From Heliopora coerulea (lineage: Eukaryota > Cnidaria > Anthozoa > Scleralcyonacea > Helioporidae), in contig JASJOG010000055.1 in NCBI GenBank assembly GCA_030142905.1, positions 1,350,001-1,414,000 on the forward strand: DNA of 64,000 nucleotides, in the 5' to 3' direction. A model generated the notes under the pieces. It worked only from the letters and a program-made list of their open reading frames with translations. It did no database searches and was not told the DNA's origin. Position numbers and translations under genes: made by a program. This document shows positions 28,966-40,363 of the stretch, in pieces (within the stretch, counting starts at the first letter, position 1; every line of letters starts with the position of its first letter).

Positions 28966-29123
28966 TGCAAATAATAATGAGAAGAATATTTTGAACAAAT
29001 ACTCGAATGCCGTATTTTTTCTATATTGTATTTATAATCTTCTATTTTGTATTTTAATTATTTGAGGGAAGGCTACTCAATAAGCCTGAATATACTTTTA
29101 TCATTCAAATAAAGGTATTATAC
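28966..29123 (+). mobile_element. R2 retrotransposon 3' tail (5'-truncated)
   Basis: 158 bp of AT-rich non-rDNA lies between GACTCTCTTA and TAGCCAAATGCC. In intact 28S these are adjacent as CTCTCTTAAGG/TAGCCAAATG, the exact cleavage site of R2 non-LTR retrotransposons. Three bases (AGG) of target are missing on the upstream side, as is common for R2 5' junctions. Only 3' untranslated sequence remains. The assignment rests on position. Confidence 0.8.
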
Positions 29124-29193
29124 TAGCCAAATGCCTCGTCATCTAATTAGTGATGCGCATGAATGGATTAACGAGATTCCCACTGTCCCTATG

Positions 29194-29229
<36 letters not shown>

Positions 29230-29243
29230 AGGCAGCAACAATA

Positions 29244-29277
<34 letters not shown>

Positions 29278-29672
29278 TGACTCTGAGAAAACATGAGAGG
29301 TGTAGAATAAGTGGGAGGAGCAATCCGCAAGTGAAATACCACTACTCTTATCGTTTTTTTACTTATTCGGCGAAGCGGAGCTGGACGTCACGTCCACATT
29401 TTAGTGTTAAGATCACTTTTTTGCCGGTCAATCCAAGGCGAAGACACTGTCAGGTTGGGAGTTTGGCTGGGGCGGCACGACTGTCAAATGATAACGCAGG
29501 TGTCCTAAGGTGAGCTCAATGAGAACGGAAATTTCATGTAGAGCAAAAGGGTAAAAGCTCACTTGATTTTGATTTTCAGTATGAATACAAACTGTGAAAG
29601 CATGGCCTATCGATCCCTTAGTCTCTATGAGTTTTAAGCTAGGGGTTTCAGAAAAGTTACTACAGGGATAAC
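29124..29672 (+). rRNA. 28S rRNA, segment 3
   Basis: It runs from TAGCCAAATGCCTCGTC through the R1 site region to ACAGGGATAAC at 29672, all strongly conserved 28S core. The gene is then interrupted by the Helitron-like element and continues at 37960 (or 37965, counting GTTAT once). Confidence 0.95.
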
Positions 29673-30129
29673 CAAATGCTTTAAAGTATGCTGAAGATTT
29701 TATCCCGCCCATCCTACCCCACTTTTGTTTCATGCACATCCTTGTGTCTGAGTGATGACATGTTAAAATTTGAAATATTGTTGGCCTAAGGGAAGGATTG
29801 TGGGTCAACATCATGTAGGGTTTTTAAGAATGAAAGGAATAGACAAATGGATGTACTGCTAAAATGTTTTATTAGTTGGATAATAGATCTCTGGTTTACA
29901 TGCTGAAGTTTATTATTTTGTATTTGCTAAAGCTTAGGGTTTCGATTGATATATCATTACATCCAAAATATGCTGGTGAATATTCTATTTCTTAATGGCA
30001 GTTTTAGCTTATTATTGTTTTAACACAAAGGGAACAATATATTAGAAATATTTTTTGATTTTTTAAGTAGACCTTAATCTGAATTAATTTGTTGAAGAAA
30101 ATAACAATCTTTAATGTATATTTGGGTTT
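29673..30129 (-). other. 3' non-coding end of Helitron copy A
   Basis: Non-coding AT-rich sequence. The extreme end holds a palindromic GCTTTAAAG word 4 bp inside the boundary. I see no strong terminal hairpin of the classical Helitron kind. Confidence 0.5.
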
Positions 30130-30989
30130 TCACTCCTTTTGTACACACTTCTTCCTTTTCTTATTCTTCTTTTTTGAAGGCTTAACTTTAATATGTGCAG
30201 TAGGATTGTTGATTGTCGCAGTATTTGTTTCGCTACTTCTTTTATGTTTTTTGTTCTTGGAAGGCTCATCTTTGCTTTGGGTAGCAGCAGGTGTTGTGTT
30301 GTCTAGACTTTCGTCATCTGAAGAATCTAAATGGTAGAGTAAGTTCTTCTTAACTCTCCTGTAAGGTTCAGAGGCATGAACATTTGATTCCAGGCAACAA
30401 TGGCTGGTTTGAAGTCTTTAAGTCCAGCAATGGTTGGGTCATTTTTAAACTGGGATGCTAACTCATTGGTGCCTACTGTCTTAGCAGCATATTCATCTGG
30501 ATTGGTCATGAGTGTTTTCGCAACGGAATAATGGATTCCCATGGAAAACATAGCGCCACCGACTTTGACCATACTGTCAAAGAAGGACTCAACATCATCA
30601 TCATCCTTTAAGATGGTTTTCATTACATTATTAGCATCTGCCAGATTAGGTTTTTACACATTCCTTGTGCTGAGTCTTTCAAGACATCCAAGGAATCCAC
30701 TGAGGATTTGTTGCATTTCTGCAAACTTTTCAGTCTGAATTAATGCGTTGTTATCTGTTGCAAGAAAGTCCATATTTTCGTTGATGGTTGCTGCAAATTC
30801 ACTCATTGCAACTTGTGGACGGATGAGCCATTCGCAGTTTTTTGGATTCACTCTCTTGAAAATGGTTTTGTCACGAGGCCAGCTGTCAGTGACTCCATAT
30901 TGTCTCAGGAAGTTCGAAGGAAAGTGGTTGTAAAAAAGTACACCACTTGGCGTGTCGGATGGACTTGGTGATTCTTTAGTCTTATACAT
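30130..30989 (-). CDS. Helitron accessory protein with Lys-rich tail (frameshifted)
   Basis: Downstream of the helicase on the same strand, frames at 30989-30654 and 30623-30327, then a third phase to the stop at 30130, read one plausible protein of about 280 residues. Its middle is globular (for example GILHYS-type and FKPAIVAWNQMF segments). Its end is Ser/Asp then strongly basic (PSKKKNKKRKK), which suggests nucleic-acid binding or nuclear localisation. It is not a standard Helitron domain and I do not recognise it. Confidence 0.5.
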
Positions 30990-31303
30990 CTAAGGATGAT
31001 AAATACACTGAAATTAGAATACTATACTTGAAGAAGCTAAACAACTATTTTGAGCTAGTGACTATTGATTCACTGCAAAAATACTGTTTTTAAAAAATGC
31101 TGTTGACTGTAAGTTCACCTGGTTTGCATATTGAAATGTGTGTGTCATATAGAGATAGTTTAAGATTTGTGCTTTAGGAAATAGGATACTTGAAGATGTA
31201 CTGAATAGAAATTAGCAATAGTAGATATCTAATTCTAAAAGTTGGTATCGATAGACCTAATTCAGTTCAGACAGTTGTTTCACAGGTGTAAAAAAATGTG
31301 TTT

Positions 31304-34300
31304 TCAAATAGTTGAGGAAGTAAATATCATTTTAAGACATCTTACTCTTGAAAGCGCAATATATGCAGTTCCCGGAGGTATGTTATTTATGTCAAACCAT
31401 AGCACAACTTTGCTCAATGTTTGGCCTTGGGCTTTACACATAGCAGTTGCATATGCAGAGCAGAATGGATATACGGTTTTTTGTTTACCTGATGTTGTCA
31501 TTGTAACAGGATGTACAGGAACCAGTTGGTCATTTGGCAACCTGAGGGTAACAGTTTGATTTTGGACAGTGTAAACAATAGCTAGTTGGCCATTGACAAC
31601 ATTGTTAGCCTTGTCCCTGTTTTAAGTAAAAACAACTCTTATGCCAACATATATGCATCAAGGTGGAAAGTCACCGTCTAGTTGAAGTGTAGCAGCTGGG
31701 GAAACTTGTTTGAAAAGTGTCTCAGTCATTAACTGATTAACATGATTTGCTGCAGGCCTTGTTAAAATTGAATGTCATGGTTTCTGGATGTTTTTTGAAT
31801 GCTTCATTGATATTATTGTCAGTGACATGGTCTTGTTTGGAGATTACATGTCCTCTTTGAATTCCATCGAGTAAACATTGATTTGGAATCCAGTGTCTTA
31901 TGTGGTCTAAAATTTGGAAGTAACGTTCATCACCAACTCTGTGTTGCCCTATCAAGTTATAACGGTAAGTGATTTGTAGGAAATTAATGTTGTCTAAGGC
32001 ACTAGGTAACTGCATGATTTTTTGACTTTGTTTGCAAAATGGTTGTTGCTGTGCTGGATCTCCACACAGAAGGACGACAGGCCGAAACATCACAACAATT
32101 AGGGTTTTTAGTATATGATTGAAAATATGTTGTGGAATCATAGACAATTCATCAATAATAATTGTCATATCATGCAATGTCCCAAGTAATGGAAGGACTC
32201 TCATCACAGTCCACAGGATAATGAAATGAAGCATGAACTGTATCACAAACAAGGCCATCTGGCAACTGTGACCTGTGAACCGAAGCAAGAAATCCAGCGG
32301 GAGCAGCAATCAAGATGGTAGCATCCGTCTTCAATAGTTCTTCTACAGTAGATAATATTGTGTGACTTTTTCCTGATCCGGGTTTCCCGGTCACAAGTAT
32401 CGGTCTAGTCCAGACATTTTCTTTACACCCTGGTTGGATTTCGTAGTCATGTGAATCTGCTGTAGGATGGTAGAACTCTTCCTCATCTTCAGAGAAATCT
32501 GAATCAGTATCATCATCCTTGATTTGTGTTGGTGTATAGAGGTTATATTCTGTGTTCCTAGCATGACTGATGTTAATATGTGTTTCTTGACTGCAAGTTG
32601 CTGTGGATCTAAATTGAAAATGGGTGTCTCGACAGGATGATGAGCATTCAGTTGTATGGATGAGATAATTTGAGTTTGCCAGAGGTAAAACATGTCAGAA
32701 AGGCTATCAATGTAAGAAATTGCTGTTGTTTTATAACAGTCACGATGTCCTTGATTGTGTAAGAAGGTAGACAGATTACTTTCAATCTTCCAAAGCTGTG
32801 GAAAGTGCTGAACAGCTGCAGCATACCACTGCAAACACTGTGGTATACGATCATGATGTGGATGATGTAACTGTGTTAGTTTGTTATGGGCCAGGTTCAT
32901 TAACAAGTATTGAAAAAGATATTCTTTGTTGAAGAATGAGAGTACTTTTAAACCGACTAATGTATTGCCAAATTTATGTTGTGGGGATTGCTTTATTGTG
33001 ATTAAATGTCCGCAACCATTGCAAGAAAGTGTAATGTTGAAATTGCTGCGGTCTACATCTGTAGGTCATTGCAAATTTGTCATCTCTGGCAGTATCACTG
33101 TGTGGTACAATGTACCGCTTCATTCTGCTACTCGTCCATGCTATTTTTCTAGATGATAGTGCAAGCCACATTTCTGGTTCAGCTGGTTTCATTTGCATTA
33201 CATATCTTATTGCAGTTTGTACACCATTAACATGGTAAGAATATAATGCCTCAGCAGTAATGTCATCCTAACACTTACTCACATACGAACTGATGTATTT
33301 CAGGATCATAGCTCTTCCGTCTGTTGTCTGGAAGTCCATGGAACATTTAAGTGCAGGAAGTAAAGTTGACACATAAGCTCTTAAGTTTAATGCAAATTCT
33401 TCAGCAGGATGTTTTAAATGAAGGATTTTTTTGTCATCTCTTGTCTCAATATAACTGTCATTGTCCTGCAGTTGTAGTGAGTGAGAGGATTTATCAGACG
33501 TTTGATACTTTTGAACATAAAAACTGAGATCAGGCAAATCTTCTGGGATATCAGCTCGCATAAACTGGTGTTGAATTTTACTGATGTCTTTTAGCCAAAG
33601 CAACAAATGCAAATGAACTGTGCCTCGCTGTTGAAATTCAAATCGGTAATAGTAAGTGAGAACATTAGACTGGGTAGAAATTCGGTTGTAACTAAAAATG
33701 TGTTTTGTCCATTTATTGCTATTGCTTCCACAAAGATATCCTCTCACCGTTTGTTCTAGAACATGAGCAATATGCATGGTTTCAAAGCCTGCTAGTTGTG
33801 TTGATCCTCTGCCAGTTTTGGATCTAATGTCAGAAATCCAAATAGGGAATGGAAAAGACCATTCAAAGGTACTGATGGTAATGAAGACGTCTGGCAATCC
33901 AAACTGGCCAACTGCATCGAGAAGGTATCAGTGTTGCCACTGCCAATAGGTAACAGAAAAGGTTTTTGAGTCAAGAGCTTGAGCAGATGAACAGTTCAAT
34001 GTCCTGGCAGTATTGATGGCTCCACTAACAATTTTATATAGCCACCTGTCATAATGAAATTGTAACAACTCATAATGTAATGAATAATCTAAAATTTCTG
34101 AGAATAGTTTAATCACAAAGGAAACCTTGCTGCTCAATCTAGTAGACCTTCCACTCATCAAATGTTCACACCAATTTTCAAATGGATATAAATTGGGCCA
34201 TAATGCACATTCAATCCCCTCAGTTTCTTTCATATTAAATATATTTAAGGTCTTGTCCTCTGAGAGAAGCTGTTCTCGCAATAATGTGACCGAGGTGAAG

Positions 34301-34953
34301 ACATGAGGTAACAATATGCACTTTGACATCGACTTTTTTTGTGCAGCATCGACAATATATGAGATCTCCTCCACTGATTTTTCAGAAATAACTAACTTGT
34401 TCATTGATGTTTTGATGCGATAGCTCTTTGGATGCTTGACATAGTCACCACACATGAGGTAAAAGGGTCTAAGTATGTCAACATCTTTTGCATTCAAAGA
34501 CAGAAGAGGAGACGGTATGTTCTCACATCATGGTACTACATATCTGTTAGTCGAACATGTACATGATTTAGTGTATGCATTCTTTTGTCTGTTGGCAAAT
34601 GTATAAGGTAATATGTTGCTTAAAAGACTGTTGCATTTAGAGCAGTATGACCAAGAATTATATTTGGCCCAAAATTCAATGTTAGAGGAGTTGGTTGTAA
34701 TTGCATCACTAACAAATGAACTATGAGAACTTGGAACAAGCTGTCTCGATTCAAAATATGCCATTTTTTCTGCATCTTCCCCATTGTTTCTTTCCATTTT
34801 GGCTCTTTGATAAATCAAGACTTTTTGAGAAAGTTTGGGGTAGTTAAAAATGAGGAAGGTTTTTCTATTAGCCCAATAATGTTGCCCATCTTCTTCATTT
34901 GACCAAAATGGCATACTGAACAACACCACAATCAAACTGCAGTGTATAGACAA
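31304..34953 (-). pseudogene. Helitron Rep-helicase (HUH nickase + PIF1-like helicase), decayed
   Basis: Successive minus-strand frames read one protein. It has an N-terminal zinc-like CSKC...CTC motif with RYVVP, then PFYLMCGDYV. The Rep domain follows, with RGTVHLHLLLW as the HUH motif (HLH, about 33610) and KYISSYVSKC as the paired-tyrosine motif (about 33300). The helicase has Walker A GKPGSGKSH (32390), Walker B IIIDELSM, LLCGDPAQQQPF, TYRYN and a C-terminal AYIALSRV. Several frameshifts and stops (for example right after SKC) break it. Helitron Reps nick and join single strands for rolling-circle-like transposition. Confidence 0.85.
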
Positions 34954-37900
34954 GTGGTAGTTAAATATATCTATTATGTGAATGCCATGACTTATGTAAA
35001 GTGGTGAACTTCAAAAACTAGATATGGTTGAGTAAGGAAGACAGAATTTCAGGAAAGCTAAATGGCTTCACAAGTCTAGTGTTGGCTGAAATAGATGATA
35101 ATGATAGAACTACTCAGCAACAAACATCGGACAATAAGGTAAAAAATGCATAATAAGGTGTGATAGTATATTGCAATTACAGAAAGAATTATTATACAAG
35201 TTATGATAGTTCAACTGACGGTGAGATTCTTTAAACAATGGTTAATGATAAGAGCACAATCTAAAACATTGCAAAATTCACCTGGTGACTGTAGGTGTAA
35301 TATCGCTACAGTTAAGATAAAGTCTTAAGACTTAGGCAATAAGTGAGGAAAGTCACAATGAGAAGGTACAAGTACAGACAAAATTTCGCTAACAAGGAGT
35401 GTAGCAGAAAAAAGTAAGAAAATAATAGAACAGTGGTAGTTGCACAAAGAATATTGTTCTTCTTAAGTAGATAATGGAGCACCTGGGGCATGAAGTAGAC
35501 CGAAATGTGAATTGAAGCGTTCAGAAGACTACTTGTCAAAGATCAATTTGGATAGAATGTGTAAATATCCAACAAATTATATCAAAGTGAATAACTTGAA
35601 ACTCTGTAGAATGCAAAGGTAGAAATAATGTATAGGCTTCACCACAATAGCGTTTTGTTGGTAAAATGGATGTGGGAGTAATTGAAAAAACGGCCAAGGA
35701 AGAAGCAACAGAAGCAAAATTTAGCGAATATAGATATACTCGATAGATTCGAACGAATTATGAGATAAAGAGACTTCCCTAGCAACAACAATTCTATTAA
35801 TTGAGAGATAAGTGAAGAAGTAAATGTATCACTTACTATGAGATGTTACTATGCGATGTTTCAGCTGTAGATTTTCAGAGAAGAGGAAAAAGTTGGCACA
35901 TATGTAATCACAACAATGGCGGAGCAAAAAGGCCTGAAGAAGACGTTGCTGGGGGCAAAGGAACAAAATGGGGGTCGATTTTATTCACAACATAGGTTAC
36001 ATAACCTTAATGATGATAAAGCATATGTGAAATCAGGATAAATAAAATTAGTATCATGTCTGTGATAATTTCGCAGAAATGGAATGCAAATCATTCTCGG
36101 CAAGTAAGGGTTGAAGAATTTTGATAGAAAATCTGTCTTTCTCAATAGACAAATCATACATTAAGAATTGTAGCAATAATATGAAGGTCGAGTCGATTGT
36201 AGTACATCCCGAATCATGAAGACAGACATAAAGTCAAGGTTATAAATGCATCTCCCTATAAGGGCACATGCAATTACAGGGAATAGTATTAATGTTGAAA
36301 ATGTAAATAGACTAAATATTGCAGTAGAAGGCAAATGGGTCAAATCAGTGGAGTGAAATATGAATAAACGATAAATTGAAATAATAAATTAGAATTAGCT
36401 TATCAAAGTTATCACTCTTCAAAGTATAACAGTCAATGTAAGATACAACTGAGCAATATTAAGGAGTTGAAACTTGAGGTGACCGACTACATTCGAAAAT
36501 GTCCGGGTAAGGGCCAAACCATTAAGAAGCAACAGAAATAACGGCCGAAAACTAAGTGAATAGCATTATACAAATTTCTGTATGAAAGATATATAGATAA
36601 AAGTGCATTTAATGAAAGTCTCTGCACGGGAATTCAGTCATAGGAATCCCGAAATCAGAGTAATGTTGATGACAAATGAAAAGAGAGAACCGAGATGTGG
36701 TGATGGAGGTCTGAGGGAAAAACCATTGTGTCCGAAGGAAAGAATGAGATAGAAACACTGGAAATCCCAAATAAAATACCATTGTATATAAACGAGAAGG
36801 TATTTAATAAATTTAGCTAATCTTTTCACATAACATTTAAAGAAAAGAGGTGAAGAACCTTACGAAATTGGAGTCGGTAGAAAGGCGGAATTTAAAGATG
36901 GCCGCATAAGGGGAAAACCATTAAAGACAAACAGAAATAGCATGTTAAAAGCCAGTGAATACACGTATATAAGTTTAGATATGAAACAAACAGAGAAAGC
37001 TGCATATCATCAAAATCTTCCCTGGTGACTCACTCAAAACAACACTAGAACTAAAGTGACATTGATCACAAACCAAAAGTCAGAGGCGAGGAATTAACAT
37101 AGCCGTCTCAGGTAAAAACCATCGTATGGCAATGTAAGAAGAACATAGAAACACTGCAAATTCCAAATAAAATACCAGTGATGGTAATCGTGAAGGAATG
37201 AAATGCATTCCTCTCATCATTTGACATAAAATTTCATGCAAACATCAGAGAGATAAAAATAAAAGTCAAACAAAGAAGGAATCGGATGTTGAAACATAGC
37301 ATGTCAACATAAAACGAACGACGAAGAGTCGATTAAAGCGTGCAAATGTAGTTCAGAATTGCAATAAAACGAGCCAAAAGTCCTTCAGTACAGTCAAACG
37401 TTAAGTAAATTGCAAAATAATGTTCTTAAGAGCTTCCAAAGTCAGGACACTTGCTAACATATTGTCACAATATATCACGAAATGGGTAAGAAACAGTGGC
37501 AGAAGGGAAAATGGTTAAATAGGCGAAGTAAAAAGTCAATAAATGTAATAATAACATAAAACCCAGCTTCCCAAAAATATTAGTATTTAAACTATCCCCC
37601 TTAATGTCAAACTCCATGCCGGAAATAAGAAATAAATACTTTAAAACACAAAGGAGAAGTAAGAAGAAAACACGCTATTTAAAGATGGCCGCCATAGTTA
37701 AATTACTATAGAAAAAAGATGTTCAAAGTCAAATTACAAGAAAACTGCCGATTGCAAATTCATAAAAATTTCACCAAATGCACAACTCAATAAGGACTTT
37801 AATCTGATCGAAAAAAAAACGGGGGTTAGAAATCATCAGAAAACTTATTATAATGCTACATGTCATGAAGGTCATGGTCACATAAAGAATAGAAAAAAAT

Positions 37901-37959
37901 ATACATATTTGTAAATGATGCCATACCAATTAAAAGTTTAAAGCGTACGGAAATTATGA
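34954..37959 (-). other. 5' non-coding region of Helitron copy A with tandem repeats
   Basis: About 3 kb upstream of Rep without credible genes. An approximately 370-400 bp unit is repeated twice (about 36500-36880 and 36905-37260), sharing AAACCATT, GAAACACTG and CCAAATAAAATACCA. An AAGATGGC(C/G)GC-type word recurs (37682 and 36896). Confidence 0.6.
36500..37260. repeat. Subterminal tandem repeat, copy A (two units, about 370-400 bp)
   Basis: The two units share, in order, AAACCATTAA, CAGAAATA, AGTGAATA, a TCTGAGG/TCTCAGG-AAAAACCAT block, GAAACACTG and AAATAAAATACCA, then diverge. Copy B has a different but similarly sized tandem array in the corresponding region. Confidence 0.6.
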
Positions 37960-38522
37960 ATAACTGACTTGTGGTAGCCAAGCGTTCAGAGCGATATTGG
38001 TTTTTGATCCTTCGAACTCGGCTCTTCCTATCATTGCAAAGCAGAATTCGCCAAGCGTCGGATTGTTCACCCGCCAATAGGGAACGTGAGTTGGGTTTAG
38101 ACTGTCGTGAGACAGGTTAGTTTTACCCTGCTGTTGATGTGTCGTTGCAATAGTAATTCTGCTCAGTACGAGAGGAACCGCAGATTCAGACAATTGGCAT
38201 TTGCACTTGGCTGAAAAGCCAATGGTGCAAAGCTACCATCTGTTGGATTATGACTGAACGTCTCTAAGTCAGAATCCGTGCTAGAAAGCAACGATTCATT
38301 CCTCTGGACAATCTTAGGCAAACAAGAATAGAAGCTTCGGCTTCCTGTGTCACAATGTGCTAAGGAGCAGACTATGCTCTAAAGCACTACCTTGACCAAA
38401 ATCTAAATTTTCCAGAGCTAAATCCTTTGCAGACAACTTAAATAAAGAACGGGGTATTGTAAGCAGTAGAGTAGCCTTGTTGCTACAATCTGCTGAGATT
38501 AAGCCCTTGTTCCAAGATTTGT
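37960..38522 (+). rRNA. 28S rRNA, segment 4 (3' end)
   Basis: It runs from ATAACTGACTTGTGG through conserved blocks (GTTCACCCGCC, CTGCTCAGTACGAGAGGAACC) to the AACGGGGTATTGTAAGCAG and GCCTTGTTGCTAC blocks that mark the end of invertebrate 28S. The end point (CCCTTGTTCCAAGATTTGT) is estimated from those blocks. Confidence 0.92.
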
Positions 38523-38650
38523 TCCTTTTTTTTTTTTAAAAGCATAATCACATCCTCCGTAATGGTTGGGCAGTGGTTTTGCTTGCAAAGGGGCACACAA
38601 CTGAAGCCATCGCCAGCTGACTGTTGGGAAAAGCTGTAGCAAGACACAAA

Positions 38651-38845
38651 GCTTTGGCTTCCACTGTCACAATGTGCTAAGGAGCAGACTATGCTCTGAA
38701 GCACTACCTTGACCAAAACCTAAATTTTCCTGAGCTAAATCTTTTGCAGATGACTTAAATAAAGAACGGGGTATTCTAAGCAGTAGAGAGTAGCCTTGTT
38801 GCTACGATCTGCTGAGACTAAGCCCTTGTTCTAAGACTTGTGCCT
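38651..38845 (+). repeat. Spacer copy of the 28S 3' terminus
   Basis: It repeats 38335-38522 (TGTCACAATGTGCTAAGGAG through AACGGGGTATT and TTGCTACGATCTGCTGAG) with few changes, with a period of about 320 bp including a T-rich and AAGCATAATCACATCC linker. The inverted spacer carries two further such copies. Confidence 0.85.
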
Positions 38846-38959
38846 TTTTATTGGGGTTTTTTACAAGCATAATCACATCCCCCGTAATGGTTGGGTAGTG
38901 GTTTTGCTTGCAAAGTGGCAGGCACCTGAAGCCATCGCCAGCTGACAGTTGGGAAAAGC

Positions 38960-39262
38960 TGTAGCAGGAAACAAACTGCGGGGCTCGGGGAAAAAGGCAA
39001 GACGATAAAACATGATGGTGATATTTTGACTTGATAGCGAAAAGCAGGCTTTCCGACCTTGAATGAACAAGTTGCTCCCTCTTCGAATTCGTCTCCTGTT
39101 TATTGGTAAGGCACCTGAAGGTTGGGATCATGTCCACTGTATACATGTTGATGATATTCTGACACTGTGGAAATCAACTGAAAAATTTTGTTGACTAGAG
39201 TGGGATTTGAAGTTGCGACTTCGGGATGCCGGTCGGCCGCTGTACCTGCTGAGCTATCGAGT
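38960..39262 (-). mobile_element. tRNA-derived SINE in the spacer
   Basis: On the minus strand the head (39262 to about 39195) has TCGATAGCTCAGCAGG (A-box) and CTTCAAATCCCA (B-box), with an acceptor-like GACTCGA/TCTAGTC pairing. The body runs on through CAGTTGATTTCC. The counterpart in the inverted spacer is at about 54520-54830. Its head resembles the SINE inside the Polinton. Confidence 0.6.
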
Positions 39263-39286
39263 CCACAGGAATTGGAGGCGAGGTTT

Positions 39287-39680
39287 ATCCAGTGCATTTG
39301 AGAAAGTTAGCATTGATCATATTGTGTTTGCAGTTTCTCAAGTTACCTGAGATATCCGTGGCAGCAGCAAGTGGTGTTGGGGTAGTGTTAGGTTGGCACA
39401 ACTTATCGGAGGATGCTTTGGACTTGTTAAAAATTAACCATCTCCTTGTCAATTATTACAATGGAAAAATTGTCCAGGAACTGGAGGCATGGTTTATCCA
39501 GTGCATTTGAGAAAGTTAGCATTGATTGTATTGTGTTTGCAATTTCTCAAGTTGCCCAACATATCCGTGTCAGCAGCAAGTAGTGTTGGGGTAGTGTTAG
39601 GGTGGCACAAATTGTCGGAGGATGTTTTGGACTTGTTAAAAATTCACCATTTCCTTGTCAATTGTTACAACGGAAAAATT
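39287..39680 (+). repeat. Spacer tandem repeat, two units of about 196 bp
   Basis: Both units start TTTATCCAGTGCATTTGAGA, contain GGTGTTGGGGTAGTGTTAGG or its close match, and end AATGGAAAAATT or similar. Small open frames in each are repeats of each other, not genes. Inverted homologues lie at about 54115-54500. Confidence 0.85.
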
Positions 39681-40363
39681 TAGGCTAGTAATCGTAGGAG
39701 ACTGTGTTGTTGAGTGCTGAGTGGGCAACTGATGGCTTCTGGGTTGGTGAAGTTGCACCATTGAAGTGAGTGTGTTTGCTAGTGCTATGATATGCTAAGC
39801 AAATGTGTTTGCTTCAAAATGCAGCTTGATCAAGTCCGAGCCTGTCCCGATGGGTGCAGTTGCAAGGCTGTGATGCCTTGGCCACACAGGCCTCTCCTTG
39901 GTTTTCATGGTACTTGGCCTGCTTGACTGTGTTGGGAGAGGGGTGGTTTGCTTGATGTTCGTTCCACAGTCCTTTTCGTTGCCATTTAGTCGATTTTTGG
40001 CAGGTGTGCACAGTGTCGGTTGCAGTTCTGCATCTGAAAGTGTTGCGAATGTTGTGTGACTGTTCGTTGAACAACATTTAATTGTGAGCGTTTTGAAGCT
40101 ATATGCTTACTATTCAGGCAGAGGTAGGGGACCGGGCCATTTGCTGTGCAGTGGCTTTCCTTGGTCACCTAGGTCTTGCCAAGAGAAATGTCTTAAGACA
40201 TGGCAAAGAGAGGCATGCCGTGCCGGTCGGTCACTGCTCGACCAGTTGCAGGTGCACGGTCATGTAAGAGGAAACTGCATTTTCTCCTTTAAAAACAGCT
40301 CAGCTGGTCGTCCAAAAGTACGAGAGGCTCTTTGCAACCTTTCTCCTCCTTTGTTCGACAGTT

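Larger units (their letters stand above)
29673..37959 (-). mobile_element. Helitron/Helentron-like element, copy A, in 28S
   Basis: 8,287 bp lies between two ATAAC (29668-29672 and 37960-37964), splitting 28S at GGGATAAC/TGAC. Reading on the minus strand, it starts TCATAATTTCC and ends GCATTTG. No long inverted termini are seen, and the end lacks a clear CTRR, favouring the Helentron (Helitron2) type, which inserts between T and T. It encodes a HUH Rep plus PIF1-like helicase and an accessory gene. ATAAC on both sides is either a 5-bp duplication or element-derived. Confidence 0.85.
38523..40363 (+). other. rDNA intergenic spacer and 5' external spacer
   Basis: A short spacer (1.8 kb) between the 28S 3' end and the 18S start. 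It contains a second copy of the last approximately 190 bp of 28S, a tRNA-derived SINE on the minus strand, two 196-bp repeats, and a unique stretch upstream of 18S. An inverted homologue lies at 53430-55580. No protein genes. Confidence 0.85.

Noticed and set aside
27045..29814. Many open frames of 60-130 codons
   Set aside because: All overlie 28S rRNA or the R2 tail and show no protein-like conservation.
29673..37959. piggyBac (Pokey) or Dada element in 28S
   Set aside because: The coding content is HUH Rep plus PIF1-like helicase, with no DDE transposase and no TTAA duplication.
29668..37964. Firm 5-bp target duplication ATAAC for the Helitron
   Set aside because: Helitrons normally make none, and Helentrons insert between T and T. 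The element may itself start with TAT, so ATAAC on both sides cannot be told from element sequence without more copies.
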